This document shows positions 26,801 to 38,999 of a DNA stretch of 64,000 bases, piece by piece. Origin of the DNA: Tomocerus qinae (Eukaryota > Arthropoda > Collembola > Entomobryomorpha > Tomoceridae); assembly GCA_020055645.1 (NCBI GenBank), contig CM034550.1:17993001-18057000 (forward strand), in the 5' to 3' direction. Under the pieces are notes generated by a model, which had not been told where the DNA came from, did no database searches, and saw nothing but the letters and a program-made list of their open reading frames with translations. Both the position numbers and the translations under genes were made by a program. Numbering within the stretch: the stretch's first letter is position 1; each line of letters starts with the position of its first letter.

Positions 26801-26863
26801 GTAATTTATATAAAACGAGAAACGTGGGTACCAATATCGATGGAAGACCTTCTTGATTTATAA
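23816..26863 (+). CDS. TFIP11: TFIP11-like protein (GCFC domain), divergent
   Basis: Nine exons: 23816-23845, 23955-24150, 24254-24353, 24466-24691, 24993-25211, 25298-25521, 25615-25817, 25939-26361, 26463-26863; 673 residues. The segment YGKGAKMLLKMGLQ (about residues 41-54) matches the start of the TFIP11 G-patch. The glycine-rich G-x-G-L-G core that should follow is lost or displaced, with RKGLGFF about 20 residues later. Residues 170-250 are probably coiled coil. The GCFC core (about 255-560) has YIAPLIVPLIKNEIGPNWNP, IWSPVFPSSM and WYLFWRKRIP. The C-terminal part (about 610-673) has the DNA/RNA-binding-like fold segment ending VIYIKRETWVPISMEDLLDL. TFIP11 helps disassemble the intron-lariat spliceosome with DHX15 through its G-patch. 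A degenerate G-patch suggests a paralogue. Length is below the usual 800 or so. Confidence 0.85.
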
Positions 26864-27182
26864 AGTACAATAATCGCAACGACGGGAACTGAATTAATTT
26901 AAGACTGACTACTTGAGATAAAGATTTACGAGATATTGCAAAATCGATGAATTTATTTTTGTAATATTTAATTTTTGATGACAATAGTTTGTAGCTGTAG
27001 TTATTAGATAAAGGTACATTATTATATACATGTTATTATGATTCAAATGATTTACGAATTACTGCCCACGGCAATTTAGGAAATGGACTATATAAATGAA
27101 TTTTTACGCAACGAGATATTTAATGAATTATGTTTTGAAACTTATTAATAAATAAAAATGTACGAAAAACAAGAAAAAAGTT
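26864..27182. other. Tail-to-tail gap, TFIP11-like and gene C
   Basis: This is the 3' UTR of the TFIP11-like gene. A plus-strand AATAAA pair at about 27147-27155 places its polyadenylation site almost on the stop codon of convergent gene C, so the two 3' ends probably overlap. Confidence 0.5.
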
Positions 27183-30100
27183 TTATAAGAATAGAAGAGG
27201 AGGTTCATTTGTCGTTGTGGCATCATAATCAATATCTTGGGCATACGTTACATTCCAAGTAGTTCCTGACCATTTTTGATAGCATGTAATATTTCTATGA
27301 AAACATTGAACCGCGGATATTTCTTCGGTGTCAAATCTAACTAGAGTCCAACCATGCTGCGCTTCCTCTTCGTCACTCTTGTAGTCATCTAACAATAAAA
27401 CTTGAGAATTAGCATCAGGTGACGATAGGTATTTTATGGGATTTATATTTATTATTACCATATCCATCTAAATAGATCACAGAGCCATTTTTAGCTAAAA
27501 GAGACCATTGTAGCCCCTTTTCTTCACATTTAGGTGCATAACAATCAAAGACAACTGATGATCCCACAACAACATTTTCATTTGGAGTTATTGTAATCTT
27601 GAAACTATTTATCGTTTTATTCGTTAAAAATCGCTGAGACGGCAGTGCGTCATCCCCCAATTGAATTATTTCAGATTTTCCTATAAAAATACATTTTAAT
27701 TTTTAGTCAAATTCCCATGATGCAATATTTATGTAGTTTTTAAGCATTAGAACCTTGATTCTCTGAGTAATTCCTGTTGTGGGAATAAATGAAGTCTTTG
27801 AAAATATGTTCTTGATAAACTCCTGCCACAGAGCATCTAAGTAAACCTTCGTACTTTTCTAGTATGCTAAAACCAATACAATCTTCTTTCAGATCTTCAT
27901 GGGCACGCCTAGGATCTGATTCTGACCCACAAGTGTTTTGGGCTAGGCAACTCTTCCTTACATTACATTCTGATACCTCGGCGCAAGGAACATGTCTCAA
28001 TACTGCAGGTTCGTGAGAATTCGTACAACAAATATACCGAACTCTGTCTTGGTCGTAGTAATATGTCAGAGGTGGCTTGTCTAAAGATAAATTGTTCAAT
28101 TAAAATCATTCTAAAGTGCAATTCGTAATAATTCATGAATGAAAATTGAGAGTTACAATAATTTCCGGGAGTGTATGACCAAGTGTGCAGAACTGTCTGA
28201 TCTTCAATTGTGGTACAGTTAATTAGAGTAAATCTATTGTCATAATCCGTATCGTCTTCTAGCAATAGTGGGAAATAAGACACAATGTACGGGAATTCGG
28301 AATCAAAATCCGTTTCATGCATAATCTGTCTTCGTTTCATAGGTCCAGAGAATGTCAATGTAACATTTCTTTTTGCTTCACATCTGACTGCTGGTTTAAG
28401 TCTCGGAATATTATCAGCGTAGACACTATTTGGAATTATCTTGAATTGAGGTTCGGCTAAATATTTAAATAAAAATTTCTTGAAGACCAATCTAGAGAAA
28501 TCCAAACCAATTTGATTTTTTCAATTTTACCCATTGGTGATATCATTCGGATCCTTCCTGATGTATGTCCACTATCTGTTTTACAGATGTATGTTGTGTT
28601 CCAGGGTAGGTCATAATGTAAAGTTTTTATTTCAAATCCTTTCAACGGATCATAATCTATATATTCATCAGGAGTGACGACCATCCATTGATTCTGAATA
28701 GAAAGTTAATCTTAGTCTTCCTTGTAATAAACCACAATTTTTTAAGACCTAATATTATTACCCGAACTTCTGCACTCTCAGCTAGCAATGTTACAACATG
28801 GGCACTATCGGAGACAGGGCAAGGAATTGTAACGATATTATTTCTAAGTGCCAAGTCCACATTTGTAACAGAAATCACTTTTGGATCCAAACTTAGGAAG
28901 GCAATTATACCTGAAACCATTCATATCAATTGTAATACCTTATCGGTAATCATTTATAAAAGTTATTATCAAACCTGGGACGAAAACTCGGAAGTAAGAG
29001 TGCAGACGCGGTTTATCTTTTACAACACAGGAGTATTTCCCACTAATGCTGTCTGTTACTTTGCTAAATTCAATTGCAGAGTAAAACTTGTATGTGGTAG
29101 ATTCATTTCCAATCAATTCTGTTACATTACTTAATCCTTTTACCACTGGAGTCTTTAAAAACAAGTTGCTCAAATTAACTTTGAAATAATAGATATCTTC
29201 TGCGTTTTACAATTGTTAGGGTTGTTTAATTTACCCCCATTCCTTTGTACTCCCAAACAATTTGGAAGGGAGATTCGCATTCGAGCCGAAGTCTTCTATT
29301 TCGAAACATGGCAGTTTCCCTAAGAATTATATCAGTGTTGGCTATATCCATTAAAGGAAAGGATACACCACCTCGCTTATCGGCCAGAACAGCTCTGATT
29401 GTTATTGGTGCTTTATCTATAAAACCCAAAAACGCATTTTGATTACGTAAATTGTATTTTTTCTGGTGAAGAAAAGCAATCTAGCAGTAGTTAATTCTGA
29501 ATTTCAATGTTTACCTGTCACTTTAACTGGGAGAGAAATATTTCTCCATTCCGAAGAAGAATTGTATAAAGGAGCAAAGCAGAACACTTTGGTTATGGTC
29601 AAATCATCAAACTTTATTCCTGAGTTCGGTCCACACGATTTCAATCTGCAGTGTGGAGCTAAAAAATAATTTGAGAAAAGAATAAGATTTTATGATTTTT
29701 TTCGTGATAAATAAGTCAACAAACCTTCAATGATTTCAATGCTTCCATTTTCTCTCCAAAGGCCGAACTTGACGTAAAAAGATCCAGTGGCAAAATATTT
29801 TGGAGAAGACTCACAGTAAAATGAAAAGATTTCACCTAAAAGTATATCCCTAGGTTTGTCATTGACGATAGGGATATCGTGCTGAATTCTCATGATTTCG
29901 TCCGGAGTAGGAATTTCCTCGGGATCCACGGCTGAAATACAAATGATGCAGAAAAACCGGAAAATTGTGAACTAAATGATTGTAATAACTTACATATAAA
30001 TCCATGAAAATTGATTAAATCGACTTGTTTGCTCCGGAAATCTAAAGAACAGTCTAATTTTCCTTCGGAAATCACCCACATTAAGCTAACACAACCAAAA

Positions 30101-32081
30101 GGTATAGGGCTTGGTGTTTCTGTCATAGGTGGGTCTTTTTCAACAACTTCAAACATGAAATTCTTTTTCAGTTTGCATTCCATCTCTGAATGACATTGGA
30201 GAGCTTTAAATTTTGGTAGCCTGTATGAATCCGCACAACAAATAACTCGGTGGCTGGGCACATCGTATCGAATTTGGATTTCGTTTTCTGTAGAGAACAA
30301 TCATAAATTATTCTCCAAAGGAAAGTAAACAACAAGAAAAAGGGTAATTTAATTAGTGCTCAATTACTGAAATAGCTGTACTCCCACATGGTAAGTACTT
30401 GCTTGCTGCTTCTTGTTGTGCAATTAATTCTTATGTATTTCCGGACATCCGAGGGATTCAAAGTTACGGATACTGCAAACGGAAATTTGCCATGCGGAGC
30501 AAACTTATACTCGACCAATTCCATTGGGAAATCTTGTTCTGAGAAAACCAAAGTTACGTTTTCTCTTGCTTTACATTCAAACTTTTGGTTCTCTCCTGGA
30601 ACAATTGGCACATAAGGATCTTCTGGCGAAAACTTGCCAACAAATTCTGAAAACCATGAAATAGCATTCAAGAAATAATTGAACCAGGTACCAAAAAGGA
30701 AAAAAATTAATTGAAGGATTTACCTTTAGGGGGAAACACGAAAATTTGAACCGATCTGAAGTTTTCGGCTCTGCATAAATACGTTCCTAATAGGTAAGTG
30801 TAATTGAGATTGCTAAACATGAAGCCTTTCTTGGGATCAAATTCAAGTTCTGGTGGATCTATAAATACTCTTTCGAAACTCCCCTACAGAAAACAAAATG
30901 TACAGTTAAAACATTTTATGTCTTTGCATAATACTGTTTATTAATTGGAGGAAAGAAGTCAAATATCCTTTTGTTCAATTCAAACAGGTATATTAAACAA
31001 TACATGTTTTCCCTAATTTTGTATGAGAAATTGATGAGTAAAGCTATTTTTTACCCTTTCAGATATTTTGAATAAGGTAACTTTAGATTTCGGATTGGAC
31101 ACACTACAGGGTAAAATCATAGACTCCGAATTTTCTGGGAGGATTATCGTTTGCTCCTTGTCGTGTAGTAGAATGCGTTGATTTTCTTCGGGACTAGCAA
31201 AAGATTTTGAGTTTTCTGCATGCAAAAAATAGATAGACAAAGGAATTACTTCTTCGTGTTCAAAAAATTCTTTCTAATGTTATTACAAATGGTTGTTGAC
31301 GTTGTTGTAAAAGGTTTGAGAAAAAGGGATTTTGCATACCAGGAAAATAAACATACATCCAAGTTAACACAGAATTGTCCTCAATGCTCCTGCATGAATA
31401 ATTTCCTGTTAACTTTTCCCTAACAAAAATATTAGAAATCTGCGCCTTGAAAAGGTATGTTGACTCATTCCAGAACAATTCCGGTTTTACAATTCTTGTC
31501 GCCATTACCGATGCATGCTTGAAATTGTATGGATAATCTTTCTGATCTTCATTATCCGTCAGCTAAAAAGTAAATCAGGATAACGGATGCGATGATTTTA
31601 TTTAAAAAAATTGTTATAAACATTTCTAAAAGTAAAATTATTAGGATTTTTGAAGAACAACTTACACCATCGCCTTCATAATGCCATTCCACAGCTGTTC
31701 AAAATAAAATTCAGAAATCAAATTTTATTAGGAATTATAATATCTTCAGGTTACAAATACCAGTATAAACTTATGAGAATATTTTAAGTTATTCAGTTTA
31801 CCATAAGGAGCTGTGCAATCCATTTGAATTGTTGCTGACGTTTTTGCATCTTCATTCGGTTTTCCAATCCACTGGTTTGTTTGTTCATTGAAATACAAAG
31901 GTTTTATAATTGTTTCTGAATTGTTTCCCTGTTGTAGTAACTTGTAAGAAACTTTTCCAGTAGAAGTGAGTTGACTTTTTGCATAGAATTCTATGTATGG
32001 ATCTTGAGAAAATTCTTTCGCTAGAGAAAAGCTGGAGAAAATGAGAAGTATGCAGAAATGCTTAGCTCCATGAAATTCCAT
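27183..32081 (-). CDS. Gene C: secreted Ig-superfamily protein, two modules
   Basis: Exons: 32081-31802, 31694-31666, 31562-31340, 31215-31055, 30883-30724, 30646-30368, 30287-29994, 29931-29725, 29658-29515 (module 1, residues 1-592); 29416-29235, 29152-28975, 28910-28762, 28693-28531, 28456-28157, 28080-27754, 27680-27459, 27388-27183 (module 2, 593-1167). A signal peptide is clear (CILLIFSSFSLA). Each module has Ig1 (GNYSCRS; GKYSCVV), Ig2 (FDPKKGF..TYLC; YDPLKGF..TYIC), Ig3 (FECKARENVTLVFSE; RCEAKRNVTLTFSG), the cysteine domain (ICCADS..C-x4-EC; ICCTNS..C-x4-EC) and a last Ig. No transmembrane segment or kinase follows; the protein ends in a short acidic and Thr-rich tail. It has many N-glycosylation sites. 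A 29-nt exon splits Ig1 of module 1 only. By likeness to PDGFR/VEGFR ectodomains it may bind a cystine-knot-type ligand, but that is speculation. Confidence 0.86.
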
Positions 32082-33132
32082 TTTGTTCTTGGCAAGACCC
32101 TAACCAAACAAAGAGTGAATTGAACTGAACTAAATATCATTTAGCATTATTTTGTTGGTATTATTAAAGAAGTGAATGACTCCTCCAGCTTTGACAATCG
32201 AAATCATGGGAATTTTCGCACGTTGCGTTATCCGAAGTTCAATCTGAAACGAAGAGCCTGTCTCGGTTGAATTCTAAGAAGGTTTTCCAGTTCTACCTTG
32301 TCAAACCACTAAACTCTCATGTTTATTTATCTCTTGTTACAATTGGGATCTTGATCTATCTGTTTGACTTATTTATTACAATTACAAGTAACTTATTCCC
32401 ATCCCTAATTTCACACTGCAGAAAACCATGCGTGCGTGACCAAACAATTTTTCGTGCGATTTATGTGTTCTTTGTATGAGAGTGTATGTCGAGTGGGCAA
32501 GCAAAAATTGGCAAACGCATGCGAATATTATGCTAATTTACAATTAGGAAAACATTTTTTAAATAATTACCTACACAGCTGTCCATAGTTCATTCATATC
32601 TGTTACGCCAAGTTCATTACTTTCCTTCATGAATCTTCATTATAATGTAAAAGTAGTAATTAAAACAACATTTCTAGCATACCTAAACTATGCCGTTTTC
32701 TTATCACAAGTTGCTTTTACATGCTAAACAGACCAACTTCCAAGAACTTGAAAAATTGATTAATGTATCGTTGGTTTGTTTATCTGATTAGTTGCACCTT
32801 AACTAAATTATAGGAAGTGATTACGTGAAAACTACAGGAAAAGGAGTTTGAGCAAACTTTTAATAACCCCATAATAAAAATCCAATATACAAATATCTCA
32901 CACTTATAAGCAAAACCTACACTTTAACATTTACTGCACATGCTAACTTAATAAATGTACATATTTTCGGTAAAGAACACAATAAACACAGTTACGAATC
33001 TTATTCACTCATTAAATTCTAATTTGTAGCGATTCATCTCACAGATCTTAAATGTGGTTGGTAAAATCTGCAAATTAAAAAAAATACATATACAAAGGTA
33101 TCTTGGGATTCAGAATTATCCTCGACTTATGT
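32082..33132. other. Intergenic stretch between genes C and D
   Basis: About 1 kb with no supported gene. Reading the minus strand from the end of gene D, a GTAAAT donor overlaps its stop, and an acceptor near 33063 could give a short alternative tail (about six residues). This is weak. Confidence 0.4.
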
Positions 33133-36100
33133 CTATTTACTTGAGTCTAGGAAATGTAGAGGTAGTGAAATATTTCTCCAACTGTAGTAGTCATTCCACG
33201 AAGGTGCTATACAATAAATGGATTTCCAATCTGTATCATTAAACTGAATCTCGGTGTGTCCATAAATTCGCTCTCGGCTTGGCAAATCTGTAAAACATTG
33301 TTTCACTTTAATATAGAATTTTGCATTGGATAACTTTGAAAACACTCTTAATTACCTTTCCCTGGAATATATTCAACACTTCCATTTGATCTCTCCAAAG
33401 CCCATTTCATTTCGGATGACAGAAAAAACTTTGACCCAACGCAACTAAATTTCACTTTTTCTCCAAGAGTAATATTTGCAACAGGATCTTGATACATTTG
33501 CATAATTTTATCGTTGGAGGTTGAGTATTTGTCAAAAACTTTTTGTACATTGAAGATACTGTCGTGTACTACAGAAAATACAAAAATAAATTAACTTTAC
33601 ATGCATGCTTATATTTATAATTTTTGCAGAATCTGTTTTTGTACTTTGGTATTTCTTTTCTGGGTTGTAGTAGTAAACGACAGCTTGAGAAACAATTTTC
33701 AGAATGCCCTTTACTGAGCATCGGAGGAATCCTTCGGTTTTTTTCGTGATGTTAAAGCCAATGCAACCAGCTTGTTTAAAGGTGTAGTCTAAAGATACTC
33801 CAGTATCAGTTTGAATGTTGTCTTCTGGGCAAATGTTCTTATAAAGGCATGCACTTTGACGATTTACACATTCGGAAACAGAAGAGCAAGGCATCCACTC
33901 GAAATAAGCTTCACGATATGGTTTAGTACAGCAAGTCATTATATTCGTTGAATTTTCAAAGTAGAAATAGTCAATAAGATTGGAATCGGAGGGATAGTAC
34001 TCCCATGTGTGATGGGTCACTTTAGGCTCTTTCACACTGGTGCAGTTGATTACAGTGAAATTCAGAAATTCTAGAGGTTCTGTTTTGTAGCTAACAATAT
34101 ACGGGTACAAGGAATTGAAGTCAGTTTCATATACAAGTTTTCCTCTCAGAGTTGTATCTTCGGAAAACGTTAAAGTTACATTTTCCTTCCCTTCACATTT
34201 GAATATTTGGGACTCATTTTTTGAAATTTTGATCTCCTTCACTAAAGGTGTGGGTTTGATGACTATGTCTGTAAAAAACTCCTGTTATTTGTAATTCTTA
34301 AGCACTAATATTCTTTTAGCAACAACTACTACAAAACTTACGATCCACAGAGATTTGACACATCTACAATAAAATTATGCTACAATGACTAGTCCTAACT
34401 ACTAAATACCTTTCGGAAGTATTATATTGTACACTCCAGAGTGAAATTGTTGCCTTTCATCGGAACATCTATAAAGTCCATGCAGATTTGGTAGCAGAGT
34501 TTTGTTAAGAGAAAATCCATGGGCTGCATCAAACTGTGCGTCGTAATCCAAAACTTCCCATTTCTCCTAAATTCAACACAAAGTCGACAAAAATAGTTAA
34601 ATAGTTTAGAATATTTTTATATTCAATTTTATACAGATATTTTTCAGTGCGCAACTCCACTTTAAGATTATATTATGGATATGATGGAAATTGTAACTTT
34701 ATCCAGCTAAATAAACACCTATAAGTAAATACTACAAAAAGTACAAAGCTTACGGTATTGTTATCAAATTTCTGCAAAGTTATTTTAACTCGACTGTCCG
34801 ATGTTGCGCAAGGAATCAAAACAGAGTCCCGATATGAGTACAATCTTAAAGTTTGATTTCCCTCTGCCAAAAATAATCTTTTCCCTGGAGAGCGCAAAAA
34901 AAGATCATTTGTAATTAAAATCTGAATGAACTGCAAATTTGCAATAAAAATCCAAATAAATTGTGATGATCTTAATTTTCACCAATGGTTTTTTACCCGG
35001 AATGAATAAATAAAACGATGAGTTCAAATCTTCCACACTGTTGCTGCCTTTGTGCCCAAATTCTCGTTGTACACTGACGCAAGAATATTTTCCTACAGCC
35101 TTTTCATCCAGTGTAACTAATGTCAATACAGCTGAGTATCTGTACGTAGATATATTCCGAATGCTATCGGTTAGCCTGTATGTCTGGACATCAATATCCG
35201 GTGCCTGTGCAAAATTTTGCAAGAAAAATAATATTATTAAGAATTTTCTGCTCTATTTCAGACGAATATTTTTGAACGCAATATAGACAAGACATACTCC
35301 ATTTCCTTCATAAACCCAATCCAAAGGATAAGATCCGTTGCATTCCAAAGAAACGAAAAATATCTTGGAATTTTTGAAAAAAGCTCGCGATCTCCATAAA
35401 GACATTCCAGAAGTTTGATAGAAGAATGCAAATAATTCCGATTTGTCCAGAACCGTAGGAGTATTCGGTTTGTCATTTAAAATTTTAACAAGTTTCCCAG
35501 AACCTTCTTTCAATAGCACCCTCACTTGTGGTGGTTCTGTGCACAAACCCAAAAGTCTTAAAAATGTATTTCTTTGCATGGAAAAAATCGTTCATTAAAA
35601 AGTAGTTCACCTTTTACATACATGGGTCCAGAAAGATTTCTCCATTCAGTTGGGGAAACTCTTACAGGTGCGTAGCACTGGATAGATCTGACATCCGTGT
35701 CCTCAAATGTCATTTCCAGCTGACTGAAGGATGTGTTGTAATTTTCATCATCTAAATGGAGTAACAACTTATTAAGCTTGCCTTCATTTTCATTTGAAAG
35801 CAAAAGAACCAGCATAATATTATATCTACATGCAAGATTAGATTGGAAGAGAAAATGATTTGGAGTTTACAAGGATTGCTAATATAGACAACAGATCCAT
35901 TTTTCATTTCCATGGCCCATTGAATTCCATTTGAGAAAAAGAATTCGGAGTAGTAGCAAAGAAACCGCGACTTTTGGCCAACTATAATGTTCTTTGAAGG
36001 AGTTTTGCTTAATTTCATGATGGCTTCACTAAATTTGACTTTCGAAGTATCTAAACTTGAATCGGTGTAGGCTGCAAGTGAAAACATTAGCAATTATTGA

Positions 36101-38122
36101 GAGACTAAAAGCTACCAAAACATTCTCCATTTGTGTTTGCAATCAGCATCAAACACTTTAGTTACAAGATAAAATGTATAAGATTCATAAAGATAAGATG
36201 TTTGTGCGTACCTTGAAATATTCTGTAGGGATTGAAATAATATAGATAATCTTTTACGTAAGAATTTGTAATGCCAATGACAGAGCACCTGAGAATTCCA
36301 CCGGAAAGTGTGTACTTGAAGTAGGGACTGTAACCAACGCATGTATTATTTATTTCATATATTCTATCAGAATACTCGCTAAGGATGTCTTCCCTTTCTG
36401 GGCTTTCTCCATTAAGAATCAGCTTCTTCATGTGACACTCTGTTTCAGATCGACAGAAAATGTATTCAAGTTTGGGTTTGTAAAATGAATTGCTACAGCA
36501 TACATATCTAGCATCTTGAAATCTTGTTTTCCCATCAAAGTAAAATTTTGATATAGACACATCATCATAGGTAGAATATTCCCAAGTGTGTAAAACGGTA
36601 TTATCTTTATTAGTAACACAATTGATTATCGTATGCTCCGTCATCTCAGTCGGATTTAACTCATAAGTTGTTTCAAAAAGATAATTCGACGAAGCATCCC
36701 TTTCTGTGTTTATGATTCTTGGCTGTCTATCACCTGAGAATGTCAGCGTGACATTTTCATTAGATTCGCACTTAAATGTTTGTTTCTGACCACGAACAAT
36801 TTTGACAAAACTTGTATCAGGTGTAGCTTGCACGTATGTATCTGAAAAACCAATAAAGATTTGAAGTTATTACCGCTTTTCCATGTTTAGTTTTCCGTTT
36901 TCTTACTTTTCGGTGGAAGAACAGTAAAATATCCAGAAGTTGTGTCGATTGAGTCTTTACAGACATAAATTCCTCGATAATTAGGATGATCTGCTACATT
37001 AATGTAAAAGCCATGCAAAGGCTCGAATTTCACGGCTGTGTCAACAGGAAAATAAACAGCACGGCCCTTTATAAGTAAAATTAGATGTGAGATACTTTTA
37101 GGCATTTCATATAATATTTTGTCTAGGATAATTTTTCTACATAAGAAATTACCCGACGATGGGATGGAGGATTTCCTAATTTATACAACGTTACAGGAAC
37201 GCGAGGATCGGCCACAGGACACGGAATAATTATGTGTGTATCATTCTCACTGAGTTGTATTGTTTTATTTGCGGTGGACAAAAATAATTGATCATCTAAA
37301 GATAGAATACAATATAATGTTGAATACGTTCATGGCTAGAACAAGAGGTGATCTACCAATCTTATAAAAAGAATATTTAGGAGAGTGTAGGAAAAACTAA
37401 CTTGGGGTGAAAACATCAAAAAATGCAGATAGCATTGGTGAAGTAATGCTTTTGCAAGAATATCTTCCTGCATTCCTCGCATCATTCTTGAAGATATCAA
37501 GAGTAGAAGAAAATGAATAAGTGCGGGGATCACTGAAATTTCCAACTTGTCTGACGGATCTTGAGGTGATGTGAAAAGGAGCCTTTGACAAATAAAATGA
37601 ACTGATATCAAGAAAACGGTTGAGAAAAGCAATATTTTCACCATTGTGTATTTAGATTACCCCAGAGCCTTCTTCATATTGCCACTCGACTGGATAATTG
37701 GCAGCACAATGTAACCGCAATACCTTTCGGATGATAAAATCTTCTCCAGAAGACAACTGATAATGTTCTTTAGGCAAAACAAGAGTGACATTGACTTGGT
37801 TGGCCACTTGTCTTATATTGAACTTGACAGTATTGTTAACAACATAACTAGCCCTGATTTTAGGATGCTGTAGGGTTCGACTACTTTTGCGTCTAAGACC
37901 ACTATTTTTGAACGAGTACAATTGAAGATTAGATGCCGATGTAGACTTATCACTGCTGTCGCTGTTGATAGTGATACTATTGACAGGTGACAGGAGGGAG
38001 AAAATGAAAAGAGTACTGATGAGAATGAGTAGAAGTAGAGATGATCTCGACGTCGGATAATTGAGAAAAATCTTTCGGAATGGACTCGAATAAATAGCAA
38101 ATGTGGGGTGTAACGAAAACAT
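33133..38122 (-). CDS. Gene D: secreted Ig-superfamily protein, two modules, long N-terminal region
   Basis: Exons: 38122-37661, 37582-37402, 37295-37153, 37066-36907, 36841-36212, 36071-35871, 35751-35611 (module 1, residues 1-639); 35536-35298, 35204-34997, 34884-34754, 34566-34410, 34268-33645, 33568-33356, 33287-33133 (module 2, 640-1214). The N-terminus is basic, then hydrophobic at about 28-46 (LLLLILISTLFIFSLL): a signal peptide or signal anchor. Domain order in each module is as in gene B: Ig1 (GRYSCKS; GKYSCVS), Ig2 (FEPLHGF..IYVC; FDAAHGF..LYRC), Ig3 (FKCESNENVTLTFSG; FKCEGKENVTLTFSE), the cysteine domain (VCCSNS; TCCTKP, each C-x4-EC) and a last Ig. In both modules Ig3 and the cysteine domain share one long exon (630 and 624 nt), whereas genes A, B and C have an intron there. 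No kinase or C-terminal membrane segment is present. Confidence 0.86.
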
Positions 38123-38999
38123 CGTCGTGACAGATCGGGTGCTCAGGTGCTACTATAAAGTCCATTAGATATGTTACTTCATTTATTCGTGTCACACATA
38201 ATACAGAACAGATAACGGCAGATTTCTTCTTGAATCGTCTTACTACCTATATTAGCTACTCATATGGTGATTACATTGCATTACTTACACAGGGAATTAT
38301 TGCATTGCTTGGTTGTTGCCCAGCCTGGGTTGTTGTATGATTTTAACAAGAGTAAATAATACGTTATGTTATGCAAAACACAATCTTAATCTTACATTAT
38401 AATAGTAACGTCAGAATAGAAAAACTAAGTTACTATCTTACATTACATTTTACACACGAGAGTATTGGCTTTGTTCTGAATTGTCTATTATACATTCAAT
38501 TGTGTTATCTTATCATATCAATGTTATGTTATATATTGTATCTTGCTTTGTGTGATCATAATGTGTTATGTTATGTACATTGCGATGATATTATACCTAC
38601 TTACTTACTTTGCCTCACGTCAGCCTAAGCTAAAGCTTGTTGAGCTCACATTTAGTTCACTTTAACTGCTTTCATTACTCAATTCAATGTCAGAAGAGTC
38701 AGGTGGATTCAAGAAGATAGATAGGAGCTAACCGGTCTTTACTAATAGGAATAACCTAATTAAAATCTAGGTGTACTTTGTTTTATGTCGCCTAACCCCG
38801 TTTTTCATCATTACTTTACATACATCAAAACTGGAAGATGGATATTATCCCTTTTCTGGTTAGGTAACTCATCCTTTATGTAAATATTTACAATAATCTC
38901 TACAAGTATTTAAGTAACTAGTGTAAATATACAATGTAATTTAGACATCTTGCATACAAATCAAACTAAAATATATAGGTGATGCTTCAACACTAGATC
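38123..38999. repeat. Intergenic stretch with GTTAT-rich low-complexity sequence
   Basis: The interval between genes D and E contains repeated GTTATGTTAT-type units scattered through about 38361-38590. No coding exon is seen. It should contain the gene D promoter and gene E 3' UTR. Confidence 0.4.
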
